From Nocardioidaceae bacterium (GTDB lineage Bacteria > Actinomycetota > Actinomycetes > Propionibacteriales > Nocardioidaceae), in contig JAICXL010000006.1 of NCBI GenBank assembly GCA_025980475.1, positions 1-58,028 of the forward strand: a stretch of DNA of 58,028 nucleotides, given 5' to 3'. Every line of letters begins with the position of its first letter. Position 1 is the first letter of the stretch. Position numbers and translations under genes: made by a program. The notes below the pieces were generated by a model, which searched no databases, was not told the DNA's origin, and worked only from the letters and a program-made list of their open reading frames with translations. Positions 40,707 to 48,690 of the stretch are shown here, piece after piece.

Positions 40707-42365
40707 TCAGCGCCGGGCGTGCACCTTGCGCGACCCCCACCAGATGCTGACCAGCATCGCGAGCCCGACGATCGCGGAGATCACGAACACCGCGAGCGCG
40801 ATCCAGTTCACCGCGGTCGGATGGTTGCTGTTGCCGTGCGCCAGCAACGCCGAGGCGAGGATCAGCGCGGCCAGGATGATGCCGGCCGCGCCGACGTTGG
40901 CGAGCTTGTGCAGGCCATGCAGGAACTCATCCTCGTCGAAGGCGTTGACCCGGAGCTCGAACCGCCCAGAGCCGATCGCGTCGAAGGCCCGGTTGACCCG
41001 GCCGGGCAGCTCCTCGACGAACTCCTTGGCCTCGAGCAGGCTCGCCATCATCGAGGCCGGCGAGGTCTCCATCGACGACCGCATCAGCGCGGTCGTGTGC
41101 CGGCGGAGCGCCTCCCGCGGCTCGAAGCCCGGGTCGAGCGTCTCGGCCACCTGTCCCAGGTTGAGCAGCGTCTTGCCGAGCATCACCAGCTCGGGGTCCA
41201 TCCGCAGGCCGCACTCGGCGGCCTGCCGGGTGAGGTTCAGGACGAGTACGCCGATGTTGATCTCCTGCAGCGAGGCGTCCGCCGTGCGCGCCACCACGTC
41301 GGCCACGGACCGCTCGAACTGTCCCTCGTCGAACCCCGGCAGCTCCTCGCCCATCGTGCGGATCAGCCGGGTCACCTCCTCGGCGCGCGCGTCGGCCAGC
41401 GCCAGGAAGAGCTTGACCAGCCGCTCGCGCAACGCCGGCTTGAGGCGCGCGACCATGCCGACGTCGATCAGCGCGAGCCTGCCGTCGCTGGTCACCAGCA
41501 CGTTGCCGGGGTGCGGGTCCGCGTGGAAGACACCGTCGACCAGCACCTGCCGCAGGTAGGCGAGGAAGAGCGCGTCGGCGAGGCGGGCGCCGTCGAGCTC
41601 GAGCTGGCCGAGGGGGCCCACGGACGTGACGTTGCGCCCGTCGACGTACTCCATGGTCAGCACCCGGCTCGTGGTGAAGTCATGGACGGGCGCGGGCACC
41701 ACGATGAGCTCCTGGTCGGACAGCGAGTCGCGCAAGGTGTCGAGGTTGTCGGCCTCCCGGCGGTAGTCCAGCTCGTCGACCAGCGAGGAGCGGAACTGCT
41801 CGAAGAGATCGGCGAAGGCATAGCGGTTGCCGACGTCGGTGTGCCGGTCGAGGGTCTCGGCGAGCCCGGAGAGGACGTCGATGTCCTCCGCGATCTGCGC
41901 GAGGATGCCTGGCCGTTGAACCTTGAGCACGACCTGGCGGCCGTCGCGCAGCGTGGCCCGGTGCACCTGGCCCAGCGACGCCGCCGCGATCGGCTGGGGG
42001 TCGAACTCCGGGAACGCCCGCGACAGCCGCACGCCCAGCTCGGCGGCGACGATCTCCTCGACCTGCTCGATCGGGAACGGCTCGACGGCGTCCTGCAGCC
42101 GCGAGAGCGCCTCGGTGTAGGCCGGGGGCAGCAGGTCGACCCGGGAGGCCAGCAGCTGCCCGAGCTTGATGAAGGTCGGTCCCATCGACTCCAGGTCGGC
42201 GGCGAGCCGCTCGGCGGCCTCGGGGTCGGCCTGGTGGTCGCCCTCCCCGGTGAGTGCGTCGTCGATCCCGGCCGACCGCACCAGGTCGCGGCGCCCGTGG
42301 CGGGCGAGCAGCATCGCGATCTCGCGGTAGCGGTTGAGGTGGCTCGGCTTGAGCGAGGGGGCCAT
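40707..42365 (-). CDS. ABC1/UbiB (AarF) family atypical kinase
   Basis: UbiB-type protein-kinase-like ATPase of 552 residues. Family marks: KLGQ (67-70) in the inhibitory KxGQ motif, AAASLGQVHRA A-rich loop, VLKVQRPG with the ATP Lys, FHADPHPGNVLV catalytic loop and DVGM in place of DFG. Two C-terminal transmembrane helices follow (about 495-545). UbiB members aid quinone or lipid trafficking; actinobacteria make menaquinone, so the role here is open. The ATG lies 6 nt after TAACGT on the minus strand (leaderless). Confidence 0.88.
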   Translation of the reverse strand: MAPSLKPSHLNRYREIAMLLARHGRRDLVRSAGIDDALTGEGDHQADPEAAERLAADLESMGPTFIKLGQLLASRVDLLPPAYTEALSRLQDAVEPFPIEQVEEIVAAELGVRLSRAFPEFDPQPIAAASLGQVHRATLRDGRQVVLKVQRPGILAQIAEDIDVLSGLAETLDRHTDVGNRYAFADLFEQFRSSLVDELDYRREADNLDTLRDSLSDQELIVVPAPVHDFTTSRVLTMEYVDGRNVTSVGPLGQLELDGARLADALFLAYLRQVLVDGVFHADPHPGNVLVTSDGRLALIDVGMVARLKPALRERLVKLFLALADARAEEVTRLIRTMGEELPGFDEGQFERSVADVVARTADASLQEINIGVLVLNLTRQAAECGLRMDPELVMLGKTLLNLGQVAETLDPGFEPREALRRHTTALMRSSMETSPASMMASLLEAKEFVEELPGRVNRAFDAIGSGRFELRVNAFDEDEFLHGLHKLANVGAAGIILAALILASALLAHGNSNHPTAVNWIALAVFVISAIVGLAMLVSIWWGSRKVHARR

Positions 42366-42371
42366 GCCGTG

Positions 42372-42377
42372 ACGTTA
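42372..42377 (-). promoter_or_regulatory. -10 box TAACGT of the UbiB-like gene (leaderless)
   Basis: On the minus strand TAACGT (42377-42372) ends 6 nt before the ATG at 42365. A TTGACG lies 14 bp further upstream, which is short for a -35 spacer. Confidence 0.5.
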
Positions 42378-42505
42378 GCCGTCTCGTGGCACGTCAAACG
42401 GGGCGGCCCGCCATTCGCACCCGTTGCCCGCGCCGGTTGTGCCGCCTGGCCGTCTGCGCCGGGGAGGTCGTTTGTGCCCCGAGTCGCCCGGGCACTGGCA
42501 GGACG

Positions 42506-43666
42506 ATGTCCGCGCCACGCCTGACCCGAGTGCTGTCCCTGCTCGCCTGCGCGGCCACCAGCGTGGCGCTCCTCGCCGGTTGCTCCAGCGGGAACGGCGC
42601 TGGGAACGGCCCTGGGAACGGCGCTGGGAACGGCGCTGGGAACGGCGGGAGCACCGCGGGGGGCACCGGCGGCACAGCGGGAGGCCACAGCGCCGCGGCC
42701 GCGTCGGGCAGGCACCTGACCGCGGCGGAGCCGCAGGGGCGCGCGGTCTGCAAGGGCAAGGCGATCACCGACATCGTCCAGAAGGTAGAGCCCAGCGTGG
42801 TCACCATCCAGACCCGGCAGGGCCTGGGCAGCGGGATCGTCTACCGCAAGGACATCATCCTGACCGACCAGCACGTGGTCGCGGTCAACGAGGGCCAGCC
42901 GCAGACCTTCAAGAACGTCCAGGTGTCCCTGGCCGACGGCACCCGGCTGACCGGCACGGTGATCGGCAGCGACGTCGAGACCGACCTCGCCGTGATCAAG
43001 GTGCCGCGCGACGACCTGCCCCCGCTGACCTTCCGTACGACGCTGCCGCGGCAGGGCGAGACCGTACTCGCCGTCGGCAGCCCGCTCGGCTTCAGCAGCT
43101 CGGTGACCGAGGGCATCGTCTCGGCCCTCGGCAGGGACCTGCCGTCGTCGAGCAGCACCCCGCCGCTGGTCGACCTGGTCCAGACCGACGCGCCGATCTC
43201 GCCGGGCAACTCGGGCGGCGCCCTGGTCGACGTCTGCGGCCACGTCGTCGGTGTCAACGAGGCCTACATCCCGCCGCAGTCCGGGGCGGTCTCCCTCGGC
43301 TTCGCCACGCCGTCGGTCGTGGCCACGTCGATCGCCGACCAGCTGATAGCCAAGGGCGTCGCCCAGCATCCGTTCCTCGGCGTCAACGTCACCAACCTGA
43401 CTCCCGACATCGCCCGGGCGCTCGGCACGTCTGCCCGTCAGGGCGCAGTCGTGGTGAGCGTGGTGCGGGGTGGGCCTGCCGCCCGGGCCGGGCTCCAGCG
43501 CGGCGACGTGATCGTCAAGCTCGGATCGCACCAGGTCACCGACTATGCGGACCTGCTCGGCGAGCTGCGCATCGTCAAGCCGGGCACCCAGGTGCCCGTG
43601 ACGGTCAACCGGAGCGGCCAGGAGAAGACCCTGACCGTGACCATCGGCTCGCGCACCGAGCACTAG
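42506..43666 (+). CDS. HtrA/DegP-like trypsin-PDZ lipoprotein protease
   Basis: Serine protease of 386 residues. Lipobox LLAGC at Cys26, then a Gly-Asn repeat spacer and Gly-rich linker; trypsin domain about 90-290 with triad His123 (LTDQHVV), Asp160 (ETDLAVI) and Ser236 (GNSGGAL); one PDZ domain about 300-385 (LGVNVTNL, GPAARAGLQRGDVIVKLG). All residues for activity are present. It should act on the outer face of the membrane in envelope quality control. ATG at 42506 has AGGA 4 nt away; upstream in-frame residues are not a signal peptide. It is divergent from the UbiB-like gene. Confidence 0.9.
   Translation: MSAPRLTRVLSLLACAATSVALLAGCSSGNGAGNGPGNGAGNGAGNGGSTAGGTGGTAGGHSAAAASGRHLTAAEPQGRAVCKGKAITDIVQKVEPSVVTIQTRQGLGSGIVYRKDIILTDQHVVAVNEGQPQTFKNVQVSLADGTRLTGTVIGSDVETDLAVIKVPRDDLPPLTFRTTLPRQGETVLAVGSPLGFSSSVTEGIVSALGRDLPSSSSTPPLVDLVQTDAPISPGNSGGALVDVCGHVVGVNEAYIPPQSGAVSLGFATPSVVATSIADQLIAKGVAQHPFLGVNVTNLTPDIARALGTSARQGAVVVSVVRGGPAARAGLQRGDVIVKLGSHQVTDYADLLGELRIVKPGTQVPVTVNRSGQEKTLTVTIGSRTEH
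42590..42649. repeat. 12-bp repeat, 5 copies, after the HtrA lipobox
   Basis: Unit GGGAACGGCGCT (one copy with CCCT, last copy ending CGGG), coding the GNGA spacer just behind the lipid-anchored Cys. It sets the tether length between membrane and protease domain. Confidence 0.9.
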
Positions 43667-44068
43667 GCCCGACTGGCCCGCTCGGGTCATGGCCGTCCTG
43701 TCCGGGCCGGGGAGCACGGGACCGCCGCGCCGGGGTCGAGGTGGACCTCCACGACCTCCGGATGACGCTGGACGTGCGCCGAGCCGACCGGGACGGCACA
43801 CCACCGGCGGCGCGGCGACCGTGGCAGCACGCGGGACCCGCGTGTGCAGTCCGGTGTACGGCGCGGCCCGCAGGGCACCGCGCGCCTGTCCCGACCCCGA
43901 CCAGCGTGGAGCGTGCCGCAGCGTGGAACAGCACTCCCAACCGCCGACGTGGATCGAGGCGATCGGCTGGTCCAGCGTCCCGAGCACGAGGCTCCCGAGC
44001 GTGGGTGACCGGCCGGGACCGGCGGGCCCCGGATTGACCCGGTCGCCGGGTGGCGGCGGCGGGACCAG
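43667..44068. other. 402-bp region without a supported gene
   Basis: Reading frames cross it on both strands but none has a good start, ribosome site or protein-like composition. A weak CCCGA/TCGGG stem just after the protease stop could be a terminator. A minus-strand frame near 43690-43790 (reading HVQRHPEVVEVHLDPG) looks slightly protein-like and might be a remnant, but I cannot name it. Confidence 0.5.
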
Positions 44069-45634
44069 ATGAGCCCCGCTCTGCTGCTGCTGGTGCTCAC
44101 CGCCGGTGTCGTCGTGCTCACGCCGCTGGCGGACCGGATCGGCGTGCCGCAGCCGGTGCTGCTCACGCTGTTCGGCCTCGGTCTCGGCTGGCTGCCGTCC
44201 ACGCCGTCGCTGGCGGGCCTCGACCCGCACGTGATCCTGCCGGTGGTGCTGCCGCCGCTGCTGTTCGCGGCCACGCAGCGCACGACGGCGCACGAGTTCC
44301 GGTCGCACGCCCGTGCGGTGCTGCTGCTCGCGGTCGGGCTCACGGTGGCGACCGTGGTGGTCGCGGCCCTGGTCGGGCACGGGATGGGGCTGCCCTGGGC
44401 CGCGGCCTGGGTGCTGGGCGCCATCGTGTCCCCGCCCGACCCGGTCGCCGCCACCGCGGTGGCGCGCCGGCTGCGGCTGCCGCACCGGCTGGTCACCATC
44501 CTCGAGGGCGAGGGCATGTTCAACGACGCGACCGCGCTGGTGGCCTACCAGGTCGCCGTGGCGGCGACGGTGACCGGCACCGTCACCTGGTCGGGACCGC
44601 TGGTGTCGCTGGTGCTCGCGATCGTCGTCGGGATCGGGATCGGGCTCGCGCTGGGCTGGCTCACCCGGGCGGCGCTGGGGGTGTTGCACGAGGGCTACGC
44701 CGAGACGACCGTGACCGTCCTGGCCCCGTTCGCCGCGTACCTGGCTGCGGGGGCCCTGGACGGGTCGGGTGTGCTCGCCGTACTCGCCCTCGGGCTGTTC
44801 CTGCGCACCTTCGCGCACGGGGCGACCACCTCACAGGGCTGGCTGCTCGGCCGGTCGGTCTGGTCGTTCACGGACTTCCTGATCACCAGCCTGGTCTTCG
44901 CGTCGCTCGGCTTCGAGCTGATCAAGGTCATCGGTCGCAACGACGTCTCCGGCGCCTGGCCGGTGGCCGCGGCGGTGGTCGGCACCGTCGTCGTCTTCCG
45001 CGCGATGTGGATCTTCCCGTCGGCCTGGCTGGCCCGGCTGCGCGCCCGGTGGCGGGACTACCCCGCACCGGTCGGGCTCAGGGAGTCCGCGGTCGTGTCC
45101 TGGGCCGGGATGCGCGGAGTGGTCACCGTGGCCACCGCACTCGCACTGCCCCGGGTGGTCGACTCGGGAGCGGCGTTCCCCCATCGGGAGGTGATCATCG
45201 TGGTGGCTCTGGTGTGCGTGCTGGTCACCCTGGTGGCGCAGGGCCTCACCCTGGGTCCGCTCGTCCGGCTCCTCCGCGTCGGCGGGGAGCGGCCCGACCA
45301 CCGCGAGCTGCTGGAGCTGCGCCGGAGGGCGGTCGACGCCGCCCTGCAGGTGATCCGCGAGACGCCCGATGACGAGGTGGCCGAGGAGGTGCGCGAGGCC
45401 GCGGTCCAGCAGTGGGAGGGCTACATCGCCGCCCAGACCGCGCTCGCCGAGACCCGGGCGGCGGAGCTGGCGGAGGGCGACGCGGCCGAGCAGCTGGGCG
45501 AGCTGATGGCGCGGGCGACGGCGGCCGAGCGCGACCTGGTGCTGGCGGCCCGGCGCCGCGGGGAGGTCGGCGCCGCGACGGCCGACGAGGTGCTGCGCGA
45601 CATCGAGACCCGGGCCCTGCGTGACTTCGGCTGA
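44069..45634 (+). CDS. Na+/H+ antiporter (CPA1 family)
   Basis: Cation/proton antiporter of 521 residues with about 12 hydrophobic helices (1-405) and a 110-residue helical cytoplasmic tail. The CPA1 core is present: SPPDPVAATAVARRLRLP near 121-138 with the paired acidic residue, EGEGMFNDATALVAYQ near 147-162 with the ion-binding ND, and SWAGMRGVVTVATALALP near 345-362. It exports Na+ (or K+) for pH homeostasis. ATG at 44069 with only GGGA upstream. It converges with the SDR gene, 13 bp apart. Confidence 0.9.
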   Translation: MSPALLLLVLTAGVVVLTPLADRIGVPQPVLLTLFGLGLGWLPSTPSLAGLDPHVILPVVLPPLLFAATQRTTAHEFRSHARAVLLLAVGLTVATVVVAALVGHGMGLPWAAAWVLGAIVSPPDPVAATAVARRLRLPHRLVTILEGEGMFNDATALVAYQVAVAATVTGTVTWSGPLVSLVLAIVVGIGIGLALGWLTRAALGVLHEGYAETTVTVLAPFAAYLAAGALDGSGVLAVLALGLFLRTFAHGATTSQGWLLGRSVWSFTDFLITSLVFASLGFELIKVIGRNDVSGAWPVAAAVVGTVVVFRAMWIFPSAWLARLRARWRDYPAPVGLRESAVVSWAGMRGVVTVATALALPRVVDSGAAFPHREVIIVVALVCVLVTLVAQGLTLGPLVRLLRVGGERPDHRELLELRRRAVDAALQVIRETPDDEVAEEVREAAVQQWEGYIAAQTALAETRAAELAEGDAAEQLGELMARATAAERDLVLAARRRGEVGAATADEVLRDIETRALRDFG

Positions 45635-45647
45635 CGGGTCGGGCGGG

Positions 45648-46496
45648 TCAGCCGCCGGGGCGCAGCGTCCCGGGTCCCAGCTTCCTGGCGTAGCGGCGTT
45701 GCTGCCGGCGCGCCAGCCGCTGGATCGCGGGCCCGAGCCGGACGGCCAGGCCGGGGAGTGCGTCGAGCGTGCGGACCTGCAGGCCGCGCCAGGCGGGTAC
45801 GGCGACGACGGGGCGCGGGTTGTCCAGGACGCGGTCGACGACGCGCACCACGTCGTGGGGCTGCAGCAGCCTTCCGGAGAACGACAGCGCTGCCGCAGGG
45901 TCGTCGAGCTTGTCGAAGAGCATCGGCGTCCAGATGCCGTCGGGGCAGACGCAGCTGATGTCGACGCCCCGGTCACCCGCGATGCGCAGGTCGGAGAGCG
46001 TCGCCAGGCTGAATCCGACGGCGGCGTGCTTGGAGGCGGAGTAGACGGTCTCGCCGGGAACGCCGATGAGGCCTGCCAGCGAGACGATGTTGACCACGTG
46101 GCCAGCGCCGGCGGCCCGCATCGGGCCGAGGGCGGCCAGGGTGCCGTTCATGGTGCCCAGCGTGTTGACCTCGACCATGAAGCGGCGGGTGGCGGCGTCC
46201 TGCTCCCAGGCGGGACCGGTGCAGATGACCCCCGCGTTGTTGACCCAGACGGCCAGCCTTCCGGCCCGATCGAGCACGTGCCGCGCGACGGCCTGGCAGG
46301 CCTCGTCGTCGCGGACGTCGAGGGTGCCGGAGGTCGTCTCCCCTCCGACCAGCCGCGCGGTCTCCCCGGCCGCGGCGCCGTCGACGTCGGTGACGTGCAC
46401 GGTGTGCCCGCGCGCGGCGAGCAGGCGGGCGATCTCGCGGCCGAGGCCCCGGCCGGCGCCGGTGACCACGGCGCCGCTTCGGGGGGTGTCGCTCAT
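45648..46496 (-). CDS. Classical short-chain dehydrogenase/reductase (SDR)
   Basis: SDR of 282 residues: TGAGRGLG (12-19), NNAG (86-89), catalytic Ser139, Tyr152 and Lys156 (YSASK). DVDG near 37-40 suggests NAD(H) preference because an Asp ends the second strand. A basic C-terminal tail (LARRQQRRYARK) may touch membrane. Substrate unknown. ATG at 46496 chosen at the normal SDR start; in-frame residues before it are not protein-like. Confidence 0.88.
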   Translation of the reverse strand: MSDTPRSGAVVTGAGRGLGREIARLLAARGHTVHVTDVDGAAAGETARLVGGETTSGTLDVRDDEACQAVARHVLDRAGRLAVWVNNAGVICTGPAWEQDAATRRFMVEVNTLGTMNGTLAALGPMRAAGAGHVVNIVSLAGLIGVPGETVYSASKHAAVGFSLATLSDLRIAGDRGVDISCVCPDGIWTPMLFDKLDDPAAALSFSGRLLQPHDVVRVVDRVLDNPRPVVAVPAWRGLQVRTLDALPGLAVRLGPAIQRLARRQQRRYARKLGPGTLRPGG

Positions 46497-46533
46497 GCGG
46501 CGGAGTCTTCCACGGGGGTGCCCCGGGTCGGGC

Positions 46534-46770
46534 TCAGCCCTGGGCCTGCAGGAACGCGGCGACGTCTGCGTGGAAGGTGCGCAGCTGTTGCCGCTCGTGC
46601 ACCCAGGCGGCCACGGCGATCGCGGCGCCGTAGACCAGGGCGACGTCACACACTCCCGTGATCGCCCCAGGCGCGGGAACCATGCGCAGGGCCATCAGCA
46701 TCGCGGCCGCGCCGAGGGCGACGGCCACGGCGACCGATCGGGCCAGCCGGGCCAACCGCAGCACGCTCAT
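46534..46770 (-). CDS. Small two-helix membrane protein
   Basis: Protein of 78 residues with hydrophobic helices at about 9-28 and 35-55 and a helical tail HERQQLRTFHADVAAFLQAQG. GGGAGAAAG precedes the ATG at 46770. Function unknown. It lies 37 bp upstream of the SDR gene on the same strand, so the two may be cotranscribed. Confidence 0.6.
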   Translation of the reverse strand: MSVLRLARLARSVAVAVALGAAAMLMALRMVPAPGAITGVCDVALVYGAAIAVAAWVHERQQLRTFHADVAAFLQAQG

Positions 46771-46994
46771 CGCTTTCTCCCGCTGGTGCTCCCCACGCGA
46801 CTCGGGCGGGGATCCTTCGCCGATGCCACCGCGGCATGCTCTCACGGCTCCCAGCGAGCCGCAGGCAAAGGGTCGAACGGCCCGGGGGGCGCGAAGCCGG
46901 GCAAGGTCAAGGTCGGATGGTCGTGCCGCCCGGCGGTATAGCCCGGTCGCGACAACTCGTGATCAATCGCTATGCAACGGGCAAATCGGACAGA

Positions 46995-47000
46995 TATTCT
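46995..47000 (+). promoter_or_regulatory. -10 box TATTCT before the NERD-like gene
   Basis: TATTCT lies in an AT-richer patch (about 46955-47000) of the 269-bp divergent gap, 39 nt before the ATG at 47040. No clear -35. Confidence 0.45.
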
Positions 47001-47039
47001 GGGCGTGCTCGAGGACCAGGGCAGACGACGGGGGCAGTG

Positions 47040-47663
47040 ATGGGCAAGCCGCAGGCGACGACGATCGAACGCACCACCGCGAGGCGGACCGCCGTCCCGG
47101 ACCAGCCGGGCGGCGCCGCGGCTCCTCCCCGATCGCGCGGGCCTCGTCAGCTCACCCGAGAAGTGCTGCGGCAACTGCCCCGTCCCGACTTCGCGGTGCT
47201 GGACGCCTTCAGCAGGCCGGGAGCCCGCTTCGCCCACGTCGACCACCTGGTGGTGGGCCCGGGGGGCGTCTTCGTCATCGCCAGCGCGCCCGCTGACCTG
47301 GACCTCTCCGGCGGCAGGCTGCGCCACGCCGGCCGCGACTGCTCCGCCGGACTGGCAGCGGTCGCGGACGCCGCCGTCGCGGTCACCGAGCTGCTGCCCC
47401 GCCTCGACGGCACCGCGGTCACGCCGGTGCTCTGCCTGGCCCGCGACGAGGACGTCGACGGCTGCGTCGACGACGTGCTCGTCTGCACCACCGGCAACCT
47501 GCACCGGCTGCTCACCGCGTGGCCGTCGGTGCTCGAGCCCGGACAGGTCAGCCTTCTCGGCCGCCGGCTCGCGATCCAGCAGCAACCGGTGGTCGCGACG
47601 GCCACGCCGGTCCCGCAGCCGCGCCGAGCCCGCGGACTGCGCGCGCTGCTCAGCCGCGGCTGA
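47040..47663 (+). CDS. NERD-like domain protein
   Basis: Protein of 207 residues resembling nuclease-related NERD domains: FAHVDHLVVGPGGVFVIAS near 62-80 matches the start of the fold, and AVTPVLCLARDEDVDGC plus VLVCTTGNLHRLLT match its later strands. The catalytic Asp/ExK pattern of active NERD nucleases (usually GVxVIExK) is not seen: it ends VFVIASAPAD, so nuclease activity is doubtful. The first 45 residues are basic and disordered. GTG at 47037 is in frame too. A related protein is encoded about 1 kb downstream. Confidence 0.6.
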   Translation: MGKPQATTIERTTARRTAVPDQPGGAAAPPRSRGPRQLTREVLRQLPRPDFAVLDAFSRPGARFAHVDHLVVGPGGVFVIASAPADLDLSGGRLRHAGRDCSAGLAAVADAAVAVTELLPRLDGTAVTPVLCLARDEDVDGCVDDVLVCTTGNLHRLLTAWPSVLEPGQVSLLGRRLAIQQQPVVATATPVPQPRRARGLRALLSRG

Positions 47664-47687
47664 TCCCGGTCCCCACGAGGCGGCTGG

Positions 47688-48104
47688 TCAGGCAAGCGCG
47701 CCCGGGTCGTCGGGTACGTCGACCGACACCGACTGCAGCACCTCCAGGGGGACCACCTCGAGCGCCCGCTCGCTGGTGGCCGCGAGGACCACTGGCGCCG
47801 CCAGGCCGTCCTCGTAGGCCTGCAGCCACCGCAGCGCCACCACGCACCAGCGGTCACCCGGCTCGAGCCCGGGGAACCTCCACTCCGGCCGGGGGGTGAC
47901 CAGGTCGTTGCCCACCTGTTGCTGATGGGCCAGGAACTCCGCGGTCATCACCGCGCACACCGCGTGCCGCCCGGCGTCCTCCGGTCCGCAGGTGCAGGTC
48001 CCGTCACGGTGGAAGCCGGTGACCGGGTCGGTGCCGCACGGCTCCAGCTCGCCGCCGAGGACATTGCGTTCGGGGATCGGGCGGTCGGTCGGGCGCTCGC
48101 TCAT
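47688..48104 (-). CDS. DUF2237 family protein
   Basis: Protein of 138 residues matching the DUF2237 pattern closely: NVLGGELEPCGTDPVTGF, EDAGRHAVCAVMTAEFL, GNDLVTPRPEW, GLEPGDRWCVVALRW and a final ERALEVVPLE. Four conserved Cys occur. Function is unknown. A CAGGCT box 6 nt before the ATG would be a weak leaderless -10. It converges with the NERD-like gene, 24 bp apart. Confidence 0.85.
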   Translation of the reverse strand: MSERPTDRPIPERNVLGGELEPCGTDPVTGFHRDGTCTCGPEDAGRHAVCAVMTAEFLAHQQQVGNDLVTPRPEWRFPGLEPGDRWCVVALRWLQAYEDGLAAPVVLAATSERALEVVPLEVLQSVSVDVPDDPGALA

Positions 48105-48273
48105 GGCCCGAGCCTGCCACGTCCGGCGGGCTCGCCCTGCGGCGGCCGCGGACGCGCCTGGACGGCCGGGTGCGGGATCCGGCGACAGCGCTGCCGCAGG
48201 TTGTCACAGAGCTGTCGCACGGCTCTTCGGTTGCTCTCACGAGATTCTCAGGCTCGGTTGGAACGATCGAAGC

Positions 48274-48519
48274 ATGACGACCTGTCCGTGTTGCGCCACT
48301 GGTGTCGTGCTCGAGCCGTTGTACGGCTGCTGCCCGCTGTGCGCCACCGACAGCAAGTGCGTGCGCTGCGTCTCCTGCGGCAAGTGGCACCACGACCACG
48401 CCATGAGCCGAGGACTGGTCGCGCTCGGCGACGACTTCCTGCCGCGTTGTGCGCCCTCGTGCAGGCTCTCTGCCTTGCCCGGTTCGCCGGTGCGGGGACA
48501 TGCCGCGACCGGTCGGTGA
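48274..48519 (+). CDS. Small Cys-rich zinc-binding protein
   Basis: 81-residue protein with 11 cysteines: CPCC (4-7), CC-x2-C (19-23), CVRCVSC (29-35) and a final pair at 59 and 63, with HHDH (39-42). This looks like two or three treble-clef or ribbon zinc sites. No known family recognised. The 169-bp divergent region before it has no strong Shine-Dalgarno sequence. Confidence 0.55.
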   Translation: MTTCPCCATGVVLEPLYGCCPLCATDSKCVRCVSCGKWHHDHAMSRGLVALGDDFLPRCAPSCRLSALPGSPVRGHAATGR

Positions 48520-48552
48520 CCGGCGCCGTCCCGACGCCCGCGATCCCGAGTC

Positions 48553-48593
48553 CTTGAATCCGGGCCCTTGAATCCGGGCCCTTGAATCCGGGC
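48553..48593. repeat. 14-bp non-coding tandem repeat, about 3 copies
   Basis: Unit CTTGAATCCGGGCC, two full copies plus 13 bases of a third. It lies between genes, where a frame-breaking 14-bp unit is tolerated. Confidence 0.9.
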
Positions 48594-48690
48594 TAGTCCT
48601 CTCCCCACCTGCCGGTGTGTCGCCGCGGGCACGGGTAGGCGGCTCCCTAACGTCACAGAGGACAGCCGTCCCCGACGTGGGAGGTCAGAC

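Noticed and set aside
43687-44523. Minus-strand frame across the gap before the antiporter
   Set aside because: Most of it is antisense to the antiporter; the short protein-like part near 43690-43790 has no start or family match.
41657-44818. A 1053-codon open frame on the minus strand
   Set aside because: It runs antisense through the HtrA-like and antiporter genes, which have clear family motifs; its own composition is Arg/Gly/His-rich with no recognisable domain. Such long false frames are expected at this G+C.
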